Positions 7,144 to 13,872 of a stretch of DNA of 25,755 nucleotides are shown here, piece by piece (positions within the stretch are counted from its first letter, which is position 1; the number at the start of each line of letters is the position of its first letter). The DNA comes from a virus. The translations under genes were made by a program, and so were the position numbers. The DNA is taken from positions 1 to 25,755 of the IMG/VR virus record IMGVR_UViG_3300045581_000343, one strand, 5' to 3'. Below the pieces are notes generated by a model. The model saw only the letters and a program-made list of their open reading frames with translations, was not told the origin of the DNA and ran no database searches.

Positions 7144-7409
7144 CAATGCTCTATAAGAAGAACGGCCCTTATCTTGTTGATGGGCGCAAGGTTGATTACA
7201 AAGTATTTGAAGAGTCTGACATTGAGCAGGCTTTGAGCGATGGCTGGCTGTACCATGCCGACGCATGGAAAGATGAGGAAGAAGTAAAAGAAGTTGACAA
7301 GCGTGCCGAATTGGAAGATATGGCAACGAAGTTAGCCATTAAATTTGATGGGCGCACCTCAGATGCAAAACTTCAAAAGTTGATTGAAGATGAGCTGGAC
7401 AAAGCGTGA
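7140..7409 (+). CDS. Small protein with C-terminal HeH/LEM-like helical motif
   Basis: An 89-aa protein. The N-terminal half (LYKKNGPYLVDGRKVDYKVFEE...GWLYHADAW) looks like a small beta/alpha fold. The C-terminal third (KRAELEDMATKLAIKFDGRTSDAKLQKLIEDEL) follows the pattern of short HeH/LEM-type helical motifs common at the ends of phage head-completion proteins. It overlaps both neighbours (ATGA with the gene before, about 20 bases with the gp4-like gene after), placing it firmly in the head-tail joining module. Role inferred from position only. Confidence 0.65.
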   Translation: MTMLYKKNGPYLVDGRKVDYKVFEESDIEQALSDGWLYHADAWKDEEEVKEVDKRAELEDMATKLAIKFDGRTSDAKLQKLIEDELDKA

Positions 7410-7878
7410 TTTTTTATTAGCTGCCTACGAAGAAATTGGGCTTGCAAATTATATTTTTGATTTGCAGCCTGAGCAATTGCAATCGGCAGTTAATAAGCTA
7501 GATAATATGATGCTTGAGTTTGACGCTAAAGGCATCAAGTTAGGTTATCCATTTGCTGCAAGTCCTGAAACATCATCTATTGACCAAGAAACTAATGTTC
7601 CTCCGTATGCCAATAGTGCAATCGTGAGCAACTTGGCTGTTAGGCTTGCCCCGTCCGTTGGTAAGCAACTAAATCCAGAAACAAAGATTCAAGCATATCA
7701 AGCATTAAATATGCTGTATATGATGATTCCAGTGCCACAAGTTAAGATTCGCGCGGGTGTTCCTGCTGGCGCTGGTAATAAACTGTTTTCACAACCTCAA
7801 ATGGTGTTTTTACCGCCAACAAGCAACGAAACACTACAGACAGAGAACAACGACCTATTATTTAGTAAGGACAAATAA
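7390..7878 (+). CDS. Head-completion / tail accessory factor, P22 gp4-like
   Basis: In P22, gp4 is the first factor to bind the portal after packaging and begins closing the head; some members also have peptidoglycan hydrolase activity. The 162-aa product resembles this family (P22 gp4 is 166 aa): KRDFLLAAYEEIGLANYIFDLQPEQLQSAVNKLDNMMLEFDAKGIKLGYP, then ...VPPYANSAIVSNLAVRLAPSVGK, is the usual family pattern. ATG 7390 is used; an in-frame TTG at 7384 is the only nearby alternative. It overlaps the LEM-like gene and shares TAATG with the next gene. Confidence 0.85.
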   Translation: MSWTKRDFLLAAYEEIGLANYIFDLQPEQLQSAVNKLDNMMLEFDAKGIKLGYPFAASPETSSIDQETNVPPYANSAIVSNLAVRLAPSVGKQLNPETKIQAYQALNMLYMMIPVPQVKIRAGVPAGAGNKLFSQPQMVFLPPTSNETLQTENNDLLFSKDK

Positions 7879-8324
7879 TGACCATTGAAAAACTTTTATT
7901 AAATGATACGGTAACGGATTCAACTGTATTTGCAGGGAATGAGAGTGGACAGGATTACAAGTATCAAGCGCAATCTTTAGTTGATTATTTCAATTCAAAG
8001 ATTACCGAAACCGATACATTTCAAACCCAATTAGCCATTCCAGTCAATTTAGGCTCTACCACAATCGGGGCGGCTGGCGTATCTAGTTGGTTGATTATGA
8101 ACCCGGCTGGCACTATTGCTACTTATGCAGTTACTTTCCCGACCGTTTTGACGCTTGTTGATAATCAAGAGATTTTAATTACAACAACGCAAGAAATTAC
8201 AAGTTTTTCATTGTTTGCGCCCGGTGCAAGCACTGTTTACGGTGCGCCTACGACTTTGGCAGCAAATGCATTTTTTAAAATGAAGTATAACCAGTCTACT
8301 AATTGCTGGTATCGCGTTGGTTAA
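7878..8324 (+). CDS. Putative beta-rich virion protein (148 aa)
   Basis: Not recognised as a named family. The N-terminus (about 1-50) has a pattern seen in phage fibre or neck proteins (LLNDTVTDSTVFAGNESGQDYKYQAQSLVDYFNSKI). Residues 55-148 alternate hydrophobic and small residues, suggesting a beta-sandwich, and end in NQSTNCWYRVG, like the tip domain of many phage fibres. It is translationally coupled to the gp4-like gene through TAATG. P22 has no gene between 4 and 10, so this is an extra structural component relative to that model; a neck decoration or receptor-contact protein is possible. Confidence 0.65.
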   Translation: MTIEKLLLNDTVTDSTVFAGNESGQDYKYQAQSLVDYFNSKITETDTFQTQLAIPVNLGSTTIGAAGVSSWLIMNPAGTIATYAVTFPTVLTLVDNQEILITTTQEITSFSLFAPGASTVYGAPTTLAANAFFKMKYNQSTNCWYRVG

Positions 8325-8367
8325 TTTATTGAAGTGAATTTTTTGGGATTACTACTACAACACCATA

Positions 8368-9768
8368 ATGCAAATACCTATCGTATCTGGCATTTATTCG
8401 GATAACAATGCAGGTTTAAGGACTGGCTACCCATTAAATTACATTGTTATCCCTAAGTCTAGCGGCGTAAGCGCTGAATACTTGCGCCCTGCTTATGGCA
8501 TTAAAAACTTTGCGACAGGGATAGGAAACGATAGGGGCGGGATTAACTGGAATGGCGTGCTTTATCGAGTAAGCGGTAATAGTTTGATTAAAGTTAGCCA
8601 ATCCGGCCAGGTGACTACATTAGGTACAATTGCAGGCAGTTCACCAGTTACTTTTGATTATTCGTTTAATCGTTTGTCAATTTCTGGTGGAGACAATCTT
8701 TACTATTACGATGGTAATTCTCTAACTCAGGTGACCGACACAGATTTAGGGAAAGTCGTTGACCATGCCTATTTATCTGGTTATTTTATCACGACTGATG
8801 GCGTGAATTTGGTTGTTACTGAGCTAAACGACCCTACATCTATCAATCCGTTAAAGTATGGCAGTTCGGAAGCCGACCCAGACCCAGTAGTTAGGGTTTT
8901 CCGGCTGCGTAATGAATTATGCGCGGTAAACAGACACACCATTGAATTATTCGATAACGTTGGAGGTTCGTTTTTCCCGTTCCAGCGTATAGAAGGCGCT
9001 CAAATTCAAAAGGGTGCGCTATCAACTCGGTGCGCTTGCGTGTTTATGGATACCGTTGCTATTGTTGGCGGTGGTCGTAACGAGCAGCCAAGCATTTACC
9101 TATGCCAAAACAGCCAAACCGTTAAAATTGCTGATGACGAGATTGATAAAATCATCAATTCTTATCAGGAACAGGATTTGATTGATTATTGCTACTTAGA
9201 ACAAGTAAACAATGACGGGCATCTGTTTCTTTATGTCCATTTAAAAGACAAAACACTAGTATATGACGCAAACGCATCTCAGGCTTCCGGTAAGCCTGTA
9301 TGGAGCATTTTAACCAGTAGCCTAAGTGGCTTTAGTCAATACAAGATTAGAAGCCTAGTATGGTGCTATAACAAATGGATAGGTGGCGACCCGTCATCTA
9401 ATAAAATTGGTTATTACGTTGAAAACGAATCGCATCATTTTGGCGAAAAGGTAAAACTAGAATTTACTCTTCCATTGATTTACAACGAATCAAAAGGCGC
9501 TTTGTTTTACTCTATGGAGTTGGTAGCTTTGACTGGCAATATATCGCTTGGTGTTGATGCGAAAATATCCACTAGCTACAGCTTGGATGGTAAAAATTGG
9601 AGTCAAGATAGGTTTGTTTCTGCTGGCAAGGTTGGAGATAACAAGCGCATTATGTGGCTACAGTGTGGGCACATGAAAAACTATCGAACCCAAAGATTCA
9701 CGACAAACTCTGATTGCCATGTTTCATTTTTACGGTTAGAGGCTAATCTGGAGCAATTGATGTGCTAA
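8368..9768 (+). CDS. Packaged-DNA stabilisation / tail protein, P22 gp10-like
   Basis: P22 gp10 binds gp4 and continues the closure of the portal channel. The 466-aa product matches its length (472 aa) and its pattern: MQIPIVSGIYSDN, YIVIPKSSGVSAEYLRPAYGI, and beta-propeller-like repeats through the middle (NGVLYRVSGNSLIKVS; FDYSFNRLSISGGDNLYYYDGN; SIYLCQNSQTVKIADDEID). The C-terminal region (SYSLDGKNW, MKNYRTQRFTTNSDCHVSFLRLEA) is also typical. No ribosome binding site is visible upstream of the ATG in the 43-base gap. Its last bases overlap the GTG start of the next gene. Confidence 0.9.
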   Translation: MQIPIVSGIYSDNNAGLRTGYPLNYIVIPKSSGVSAEYLRPAYGIKNFATGIGNDRGGINWNGVLYRVSGNSLIKVSQSGQVTTLGTIAGSSPVTFDYSFNRLSISGGDNLYYYDGNSLTQVTDTDLGKVVDHAYLSGYFITTDGVNLVVTELNDPTSINPLKYGSSEADPDPVVRVFRLRNELCAVNRHTIELFDNVGGSFFPFQRIEGAQIQKGALSTRCACVFMDTVAIVGGGRNEQPSIYLCQNSQTVKIADDEIDKIINSYQEQDLIDYCYLEQVNNDGHLFLYVHLKDKTLVYDANASQASGKPVWSILTSSLSGFSQYKIRSLVWCYNKWIGGDPSSNKIGYYVENESHHFGEKVKLEFTLPLIYNESKGALFYSMELVALTGNISLGVDAKISTSYSLDGKNWSQDRFVSAGKVGDNKRIMWLQCGHMKNYRTQRFTTNSDCHVSFLRLEANLEQLMC

Positions 9769-10502
9769 AAGCCCCAAACCGTGACGTTCTGCAAAAGATA
9801 TTTGGCGACCATGAGACTATCAAAAAGATAGAGCAACTCTTTACCGTCGCGCAAATATCATCTGATGATATTTCAAATTTATACGCATTAGCGGAAGAGT
9901 TAGATATATCATCGTCACTTGCAAGCGCAAACGCAAATAAATCTGCGAGTATTTTGCAAGATTTAATCAATATTATTGCATCGCAAAATAAAGCAAAGCA
10001 ACAGTCTAATCCTGATATATACATTCCACCAGAGCGACCAAAGAAACGCACTCGTTATGGGGTATTTCACGACACAACCACGCAAAGTGCGGCAGCGGTT
10101 AATACTGCCTATGCATTTACTTTCAACTCCACAGACCAAACAAAAGGCGTTTATATTGGCTCACCGACTAGCCGTGTATATGTGGATGAAATTGGGTTGT
10201 ATAACTTTCAATTTTCGTGCCAGCTAGACAAGGCTTCGGCATCTGCCGCTAATATTTGGATATGGGCTAGAGTAAATGGGGCTGATGTTGCAGATACTGC
10301 AAGTCAAATCCGTGTTAAGGATAACAACTCGGAATTAGTAGCAGCATGGAATTTTGTGCTAAAAATGAACGCAGGTGACTATTTTGAGTTAATGTGGGAA
10401 GTGGATGACACGTCGATACAAATTCCGTCGTTTACTGCTACAGCCGTTCATCCTGCAACCCCGTCGATTATCTTAACCGTTACCAATAACATAGGTGATT
10501 AA
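9762..10502 (+). CDS. Candidate tail needle or plug with C-terminal knob-like beta domain
   Basis: The GTG start at 9762 lies inside the end of the gp10-like gene with GGAG upstream. The 246-aa product has an N-terminal helical segment, residues about 1-85 (NRDVLQKIFGDHETIKKIEQLF, then ISSDDISNLYALAEEL and a Ser/Ala-rich helix), a Pro/Lys linker (PPERPKKRTR), and residues 98-246 that look like a C1q/TNF-type jelly roll (YIGSPTSRVYVDEIGLYNFQFSC, WIWARVNGADVADT, DYFELMWEVDD). Position after gene 10 matches P22 gene 26, the trimeric tail needle, and some relatives such as Sf6 carry a TNF-like knob at the needle tip. The needle call is inference; a fibre-like decoration protein is the main alternative. 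Confidence 0.55.
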   Translation: MLKAPNRDVLQKIFGDHETIKKIEQLFTVAQISSDDISNLYALAEELDISSSLASANANKSASILQDLINIIASQNKAKQQSNPDIYIPPERPKKRTRYGVFHDTTTQSAAAVNTAYAFTFNSTDQTKGVYIGSPTSRVYVDEIGLYNFQFSCQLDKASASAANIWIWARVNGADVADTASQIRVKDNNSELVAAWNFVLKMNAGDYFELMWEVDDTSIQIPSFTATAVHPATPSIILTVTNNIGD

Positions 10503-10835
10503 ATGATTACTCGTAAATCAATCGTTCCCAGTAAGTACCTAGAGAATTCACTTACTACACAATATACAGTAAGCAATGGCACGCTTATTATTGAAAGCCC
10601 AACTTTTACCAATATCACAGCGTCTAATGTAACGTTTGATGTTTATATTGTCCCGTCAGGTGGTAGCGCAGGCGATTCTAACCGAGTAATTAAAAGTAAA
10701 TCTGTAGCGCCTAGCGAATCATACGAGGCTACCGCGTTATTTGGGAAAATCCTAACAAGCGGTCAGTTTATTGCTACTAATTGCAGCGCATCCAATGCCA
10801 TTGTGTGCAATATCGGCGGTAGCGAGATTACTTGA
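10503..10835 (+). CDS. Small beta-rich virion-type protein (110 aa)
   Basis: Begins directly after the stop of the needle candidate. The sequence (QYTVSNGTLIIESPTFTNITASNVTFDVYIVPSGG...ATALFGKILTSGQFIATNC) alternates like a single beta-sandwich domain, of a type often found beside phage tail or fibre genes. No enzyme motif, signal peptide or membrane segment. Its TGA stop is part of a TTGACA promoter-like box for the next gene. Function unknown; likely structural. Confidence 0.6.
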   Translation: MITRKSIVPSKYLENSLTTQYTVSNGTLIIESPTFTNITASNVTFDVYIVPSGGSAGDSNRVIKSKSVAPSESYEATALFGKILTSGQFIATNCSASNAIVCNIGGSEIT

Positions 10836-10860
10836 CATTTTTTATTAAATGTATGAAAAT
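10832..10860 (+). promoter_or_regulatory. Candidate promoter for the cupin-hydroxylase pair
   Basis: A perfect TTGACA (10832-10837) with GAAAAT (10855-10860, 4 of 6 matches) at 17-base spacing. It has the same form as the candidate coat promoter (perfect -35, A-rich weak -10). The inverted repeat CAGCAG (10865-10870)/CTGCTG (10886-10891) lies in the would-be leader, and an AAGGGG ribosome binding site precedes the cupin start. Confidence 0.4.
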
Positions 10861-10910
10861 TTTACAGCAGAGTTTTTTAGGCTACCTGCTGCCAAAATTA
10901 AGGGGCCTAA

Positions 10911-11240
10911 ATGACTTTACATTATTTTGGTGATAATGAAATTGCAAAAGAAATAAAATTAAGTGCTGGCGATGTTGTTGTCCAGCATAAGCACACTTAT
11001 TCCCATATTTCAATCTTGGCTTCAGGTACTGTCAAGCTTTCTGACGGTGAAGACAATCAAGTTTTAACTGGCCCATGTGCGCTAGTTATTCAAAAAGAAA
11101 AATATCATTCAATCGCGGCCTTGACTGATGCAGTATGGTACTGCATACACGGCTGCGACGGTCAGAATTATTCTGATGATGTTGTTATTTCTAAAAACTC
11201 ATCTGCGGAAGAGTGCAAACAAATAGGCATGGCTTTATGA
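10911..11240 (+). CDS. Small cupin-fold protein
   Basis: A 109-aa single-domain cupin. Residues 20-39 fit cupin motif 1, G-x5-H-x-H-x3-(E)-x6-G: Gly20, His26, His28, His32 in the place of the usual Glu, and Gly39. Motif 2 is represented by Gly54 and His66. Four His ligands suggest a bound metal, but no specific substrate can be named. The start has an AAGGGG ribosome binding site after a 75-base gap holding a promoter-like sequence. The stop overlaps the start of the hydroxylase gene by ATGA, so the two are translationally coupled and probably functionally linked. Not part of the P22 virion gene set. Confidence 0.75.
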   Translation: MTLHYFGDNEIAKEIKLSAGDVVVQHKHTYSHISILASGTVKLSDGEDNQVLTGPCALVIQKEKYHSIAALTDAVWYCIHGCDGQNYSDDVVISKNSSAEECKQIGMAL

Positions 11241-11788
11241 AAAACTTTATTAAAATCGCCTCCGGTGTTGATGTAACTAATCTTAAAATTGCGCTGCATC
11301 ATAATCCGCAATTATGGGATGCCTGCACAATTAGAAAAGACAATCCAGCGTCACCACACAAAGAAATGCAGGACATTTGGGTGCGTTATCGTGACCCTAA
11401 AGAATTAAACGAACAAAATGTTGGAGATATTCACTTTCCTGTATGGCTGGATGCTTATTATAAATTGCCGCAATTGCGCTCTATTATTTTTGCTCTAATG
11501 GCTAAGTTAGAGGCCGAGCATTTAGGCGCTGTGTTAATCACTAAAATCCCGCCCGGTGGAAAAATCCACCCCCATGCCGACGGTGGATGGCACGCAGATT
11601 TTTATAATACCAAAGTTTACATCCCAATTCAAACCAATGATGGCGTAGTGAATCGAGTAGAAGATGAATACGTTGTCATGAAAGAGGGCGAAGTTTGGTA
11701 TTGGGACAACTCAAAAGAACATGATGTGGTTAATAACGGTAAAGAGGACAGAATAACTCTAATCGTTTGTTTAAGGACGGGAGGTTAA
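11237..11788 (+). CDS. 2-oxoglutarate/Fe(II) oxygenase, aspartyl/asparaginyl beta-hydroxylase-like
   Basis: A 183-aa enzyme with the HxD...H iron site: His113 and Asp115 in GGKIHPHADGGWH and His162 in SKEHDVVNNG, followed by Arg172 in KEDRITLIVCLR, suitable for binding 2-oxoglutarate. The spacing and the IPPGGKIHPHAD and GEVWYWDNSKEH segments match the aspartyl/asparaginyl beta-hydroxylase (Asp_Arg_Hydrox) pattern, which hydroxylates protein side chains. ATG 11237 overlaps the cupin stop; an in-frame GTG at 11213 is possible. It sits between tail and ejection-protein genes, so a virion protein could be a substrate, but the substrate is unknown. Confidence 0.82.
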   Translation: MKNFIKIASGVDVTNLKIALHHNPQLWDACTIRKDNPASPHKEMQDIWVRYRDPKELNEQNVGDIHFPVWLDAYYKLPQLRSIIFALMAKLEAEHLGAVLITKIPPGGKIHPHADGGWHADFYNTKVYIPIQTNDGVVNRVEDEYVVMKEGEVWYWDNSKEHDVVNNGKEDRITLIVCLRTGG

Positions 11789-11789
11789 T

Positions 11790-12413
11790 ATGCCTTGGGG
11801 TTTTGCAGCGGCGGCTGTTGCAACTGTTGGTTCTGCTTATATGCAATCTGAAGCAGCAGAGGATGCGGCAAACGCTCAAATGCGTGCCGGAGAAAACGCA
11901 CAGGAAACACGGATGCGTATGTTTAATTTGATGAGGTCAGATTTAAAGCCATACCGAGAGATGGGCGAAAAAGCTTTAACCTCTTTAGGTGATTTAATGG
12001 GTTTAGGTGGTCAAGACGCGCAAGCTGCATTTTTAGCTGACATTCAAAAATCACCAGAGTTTACTTCAATGCTTCAACAAGGCGAAAATGCAATGCTGCA
12101 AAACGCATCTGCAACAGGCGGTCTTCGTGGTGGAAATTTACAGGGCGCTTTGGCTCAGTTTCGTCCTGCTTTACTTTCTCAGCAAATTCAAACGCAATAC
12201 AGCCGATTAGGTGGGTTAGCTAATATTGGTCAAAGTTCGTCAGCCCAAACTGGAGCCGCTGGAATCCAAACGGGGCAAGGAATTGCTAGCGACTGGGGAA
12301 CTATCGGTGCGGCTCAAGCCGGGGGTTATCTTGGAGAGGCTAAGGCGTGGAGCAAAGGATTGAGCGACTTATCAAAGATAGGCGGGATGTACTTTGGTGG
12401 GGCATCTGGTTAA
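11790..12413 (+). CDS. Ejection (DNA transfer) protein, P22 gp7-like
   Basis: One of three internal proteins ejected with the DNA to form a conduit across the envelope. The 207-aa product starts with a small hydrophobic Ala/Gly segment (WGFAAAAVATVGSAYM), then a helical region (QSEAAEDAANAQMRAGENAQE), then the recurrent phage pattern DLKPYREMGEKALTSLGDLMGLGGQ and GGLRGGNLQGALAQFRPALL, ending in a Gly/Ala/Ser-rich region. This pattern is common to gp7-type DNA transfer proteins. The order gp7-gp20-gp16-like matches P22. It begins one base after the hydroxylase stop. Confidence 0.8.
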   Translation: MPWGFAAAAVATVGSAYMQSEAAEDAANAQMRAGENAQETRMRMFNLMRSDLKPYREMGEKALTSLGDLMGLGGQDAQAAFLADIQKSPEFTSMLQQGENAMLQNASATGGLRGGNLQGALAQFRPALLSQQIQTQYSRLGGLANIGQSSSAQTGAAGIQTGQGIASDWGTIGAAQAGGYLGEAKAWSKGLSDLSKIGGMYFGGASG

Positions 12414-12450
12414 TTAAAATATATAGCTATAATTTTTTTATAGGAAAAAC

Positions 12451-13872
12451 ATGCAACCATATGATTACTCTATAGATGCTGGCGGCCCTGTTACCTCAAT
12501 GCTTGAAGGTTATAAACTTGGTCTATCAATTGACCAATTAAAACAGGAAAGAGAATACCAGAAACAGGCTAGAGATGCGGCATTGCAAAAACAACAGGCC
12601 GACCTAGCGCAGCAGCAAGAATATCAAAAAATGGTGCAAGACTTTTGGATGAAAGAAAATAAAACACCGGAAGACTATGAGCGTATTGCTTTTCTTGCAC
12701 CAAAAGACAAAATGGAAAACGTGCTAAAGGTTTGGGATAAGAAAACCGAGCAGCAAAAGCAATCGGCTGTATCTCAAACAATGCAAATCGTTTCTGCTTT
12801 GCGTTCTGACACTCCTGAATTAGGCATTGATTTGTTGGCGCAACGCTCTGAAGCAGAAAAAAATAGCGGTCAAGCGCAATTATCTGAAATTTCTAAATTC
12901 ATGGCAGAGCAAGCCAAAAAGAATCCTAAATTAGCGGCCGACAATATTTTGCTTGGTATGGCTGCATTGCCTGAAGGCCGTGATGCATTAAAAACTTACG
13001 GTGATTTTTCCAAGACTAAGCGCGAGGAAGAATTAGCGCCTTATGAATTGCAGGCTAAAAAAGCGGTAGCAGATGAGGCCACTGTAAAAGCTAAATATGC
13101 GGAAGAATTCCAAAAAGCAGGGTTAAACGAAAGAAATTGGAGCGTTAAAAACCTTCAGAGCATGATTAGCGACAGGGCGGCTAAGTTGGCGCTAGATAGA
13201 CAACAGACAGCGGCTTTAGTAGCAGAAAAAATGTCTAATGTACAGAAAAACATTAACGACATTCCAACAGATTCTAGGAAACTGATTAACGAATCTGCGG
13301 TATCTGCTGCGTCATCAAAACAATCTGCTACTAGATTGAATGATTTAGCGAATAGATTTGAACAACAGAATGTCGGCTTTGGTTCGGTGTCGAAGCTTAA
13401 CGAATATTTGAAAAATGCAGCAGGTATGCAAGACGGCTTAACCTCTTTGCGTAATGAGTATTCTAGGGTTAAAAATTCTGAAGCCCTTAAGAGCTTACCT
13501 ATTGGCACTTCAAGTAACCAAGATGTACTTTTTGCGTTAAAAGGTATGCCTGATGAATTTGCAAACTCTGCAACGCTTGCAAGATTCTTGCGCGGCATGG
13601 CTAAATTGCAAGAAATTGAAGCATCTGTCAGCGAGGCCAAGGTGGATTGGTTGTCTAACAATAAGGGTATGCTTTCAAGGGCAGGCTCAGATTTTGACGC
13701 GTCAGGTTATAAAATCCGACAAGGTGAAAGCTTTAATGACTTATCGTCGAAAATTTACAATGATTTTGACGCTAAAGAAAAAGCTAAACAACCGAAACAA
13801 CAAGCAGCAGGCACGACCCCTTACTCTAAATTGAGCGACCAAGAAATTATACGTAGGCTTGGGGGCAAGTAA
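12451..13872 (+). CDS. Ejection protein, P22 gp20-like
   Basis: A 473-aa internal virion protein (P22 gp20 is 471 aa). N-terminus MQPYDYSIDAGGPVTSMLEGYKLG, then a Gln-rich coiled coil (about 26-66) and long helical segments throughout, with Ala, Lys and Gln dominating. No catalytic motif is visible. The family is recognised by position, length and composition. AGGA upstream of the ATG gives a ribosome binding site, and a TATAAT at 12428-12433 lies in the short gap, without a good -35 box. The stop overlaps the next start (TAATG). Confidence 0.75.
   Translation: MQPYDYSIDAGGPVTSMLEGYKLGLSIDQLKQEREYQKQARDAALQKQQADLAQQQEYQKMVQDFWMKENKTPEDYERIAFLAPKDKMENVLKVWDKKTEQQKQSAVSQTMQIVSALRSDTPELGIDLLAQRSEAEKNSGQAQLSEISKFMAEQAKKNPKLAADNILLGMAALPEGRDALKTYGDFSKTKREEELAPYELQAKKAVADEATVKAKYAEEFQKAGLNERNWSVKNLQSMISDRAAKLALDRQQTAALVAEKMSNVQKNINDIPTDSRKLINESAVSAASSKQSATRLNDLANRFEQQNVGFGSVSKLNEYLKNAAGMQDGLTSLRNEYSRVKNSEALKSLPIGTSSNQDVLFALKGMPDEFANSATLARFLRGMAKLQEIEASVSEAKVDWLSNNKGMLSRAGSDFDASGYKIRQGESFNDLSSKIYNDFDAKEKAKQPKQQAAGTTPYSKLSDQEIIRRLGGK

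Noticed and set aside
12428-12433. TATAAT before the gp20-like gene as a promoter
   Set aside because: No acceptable -35 box at 16-18 bases; AT-rich gap makes a chance match likely.
13155-13661. Minus-strand open frame of 168 codons
   Set aside because: Antisense to the gp20-like gene, which has good context and coupling; no supporting evidence for the antisense frame.
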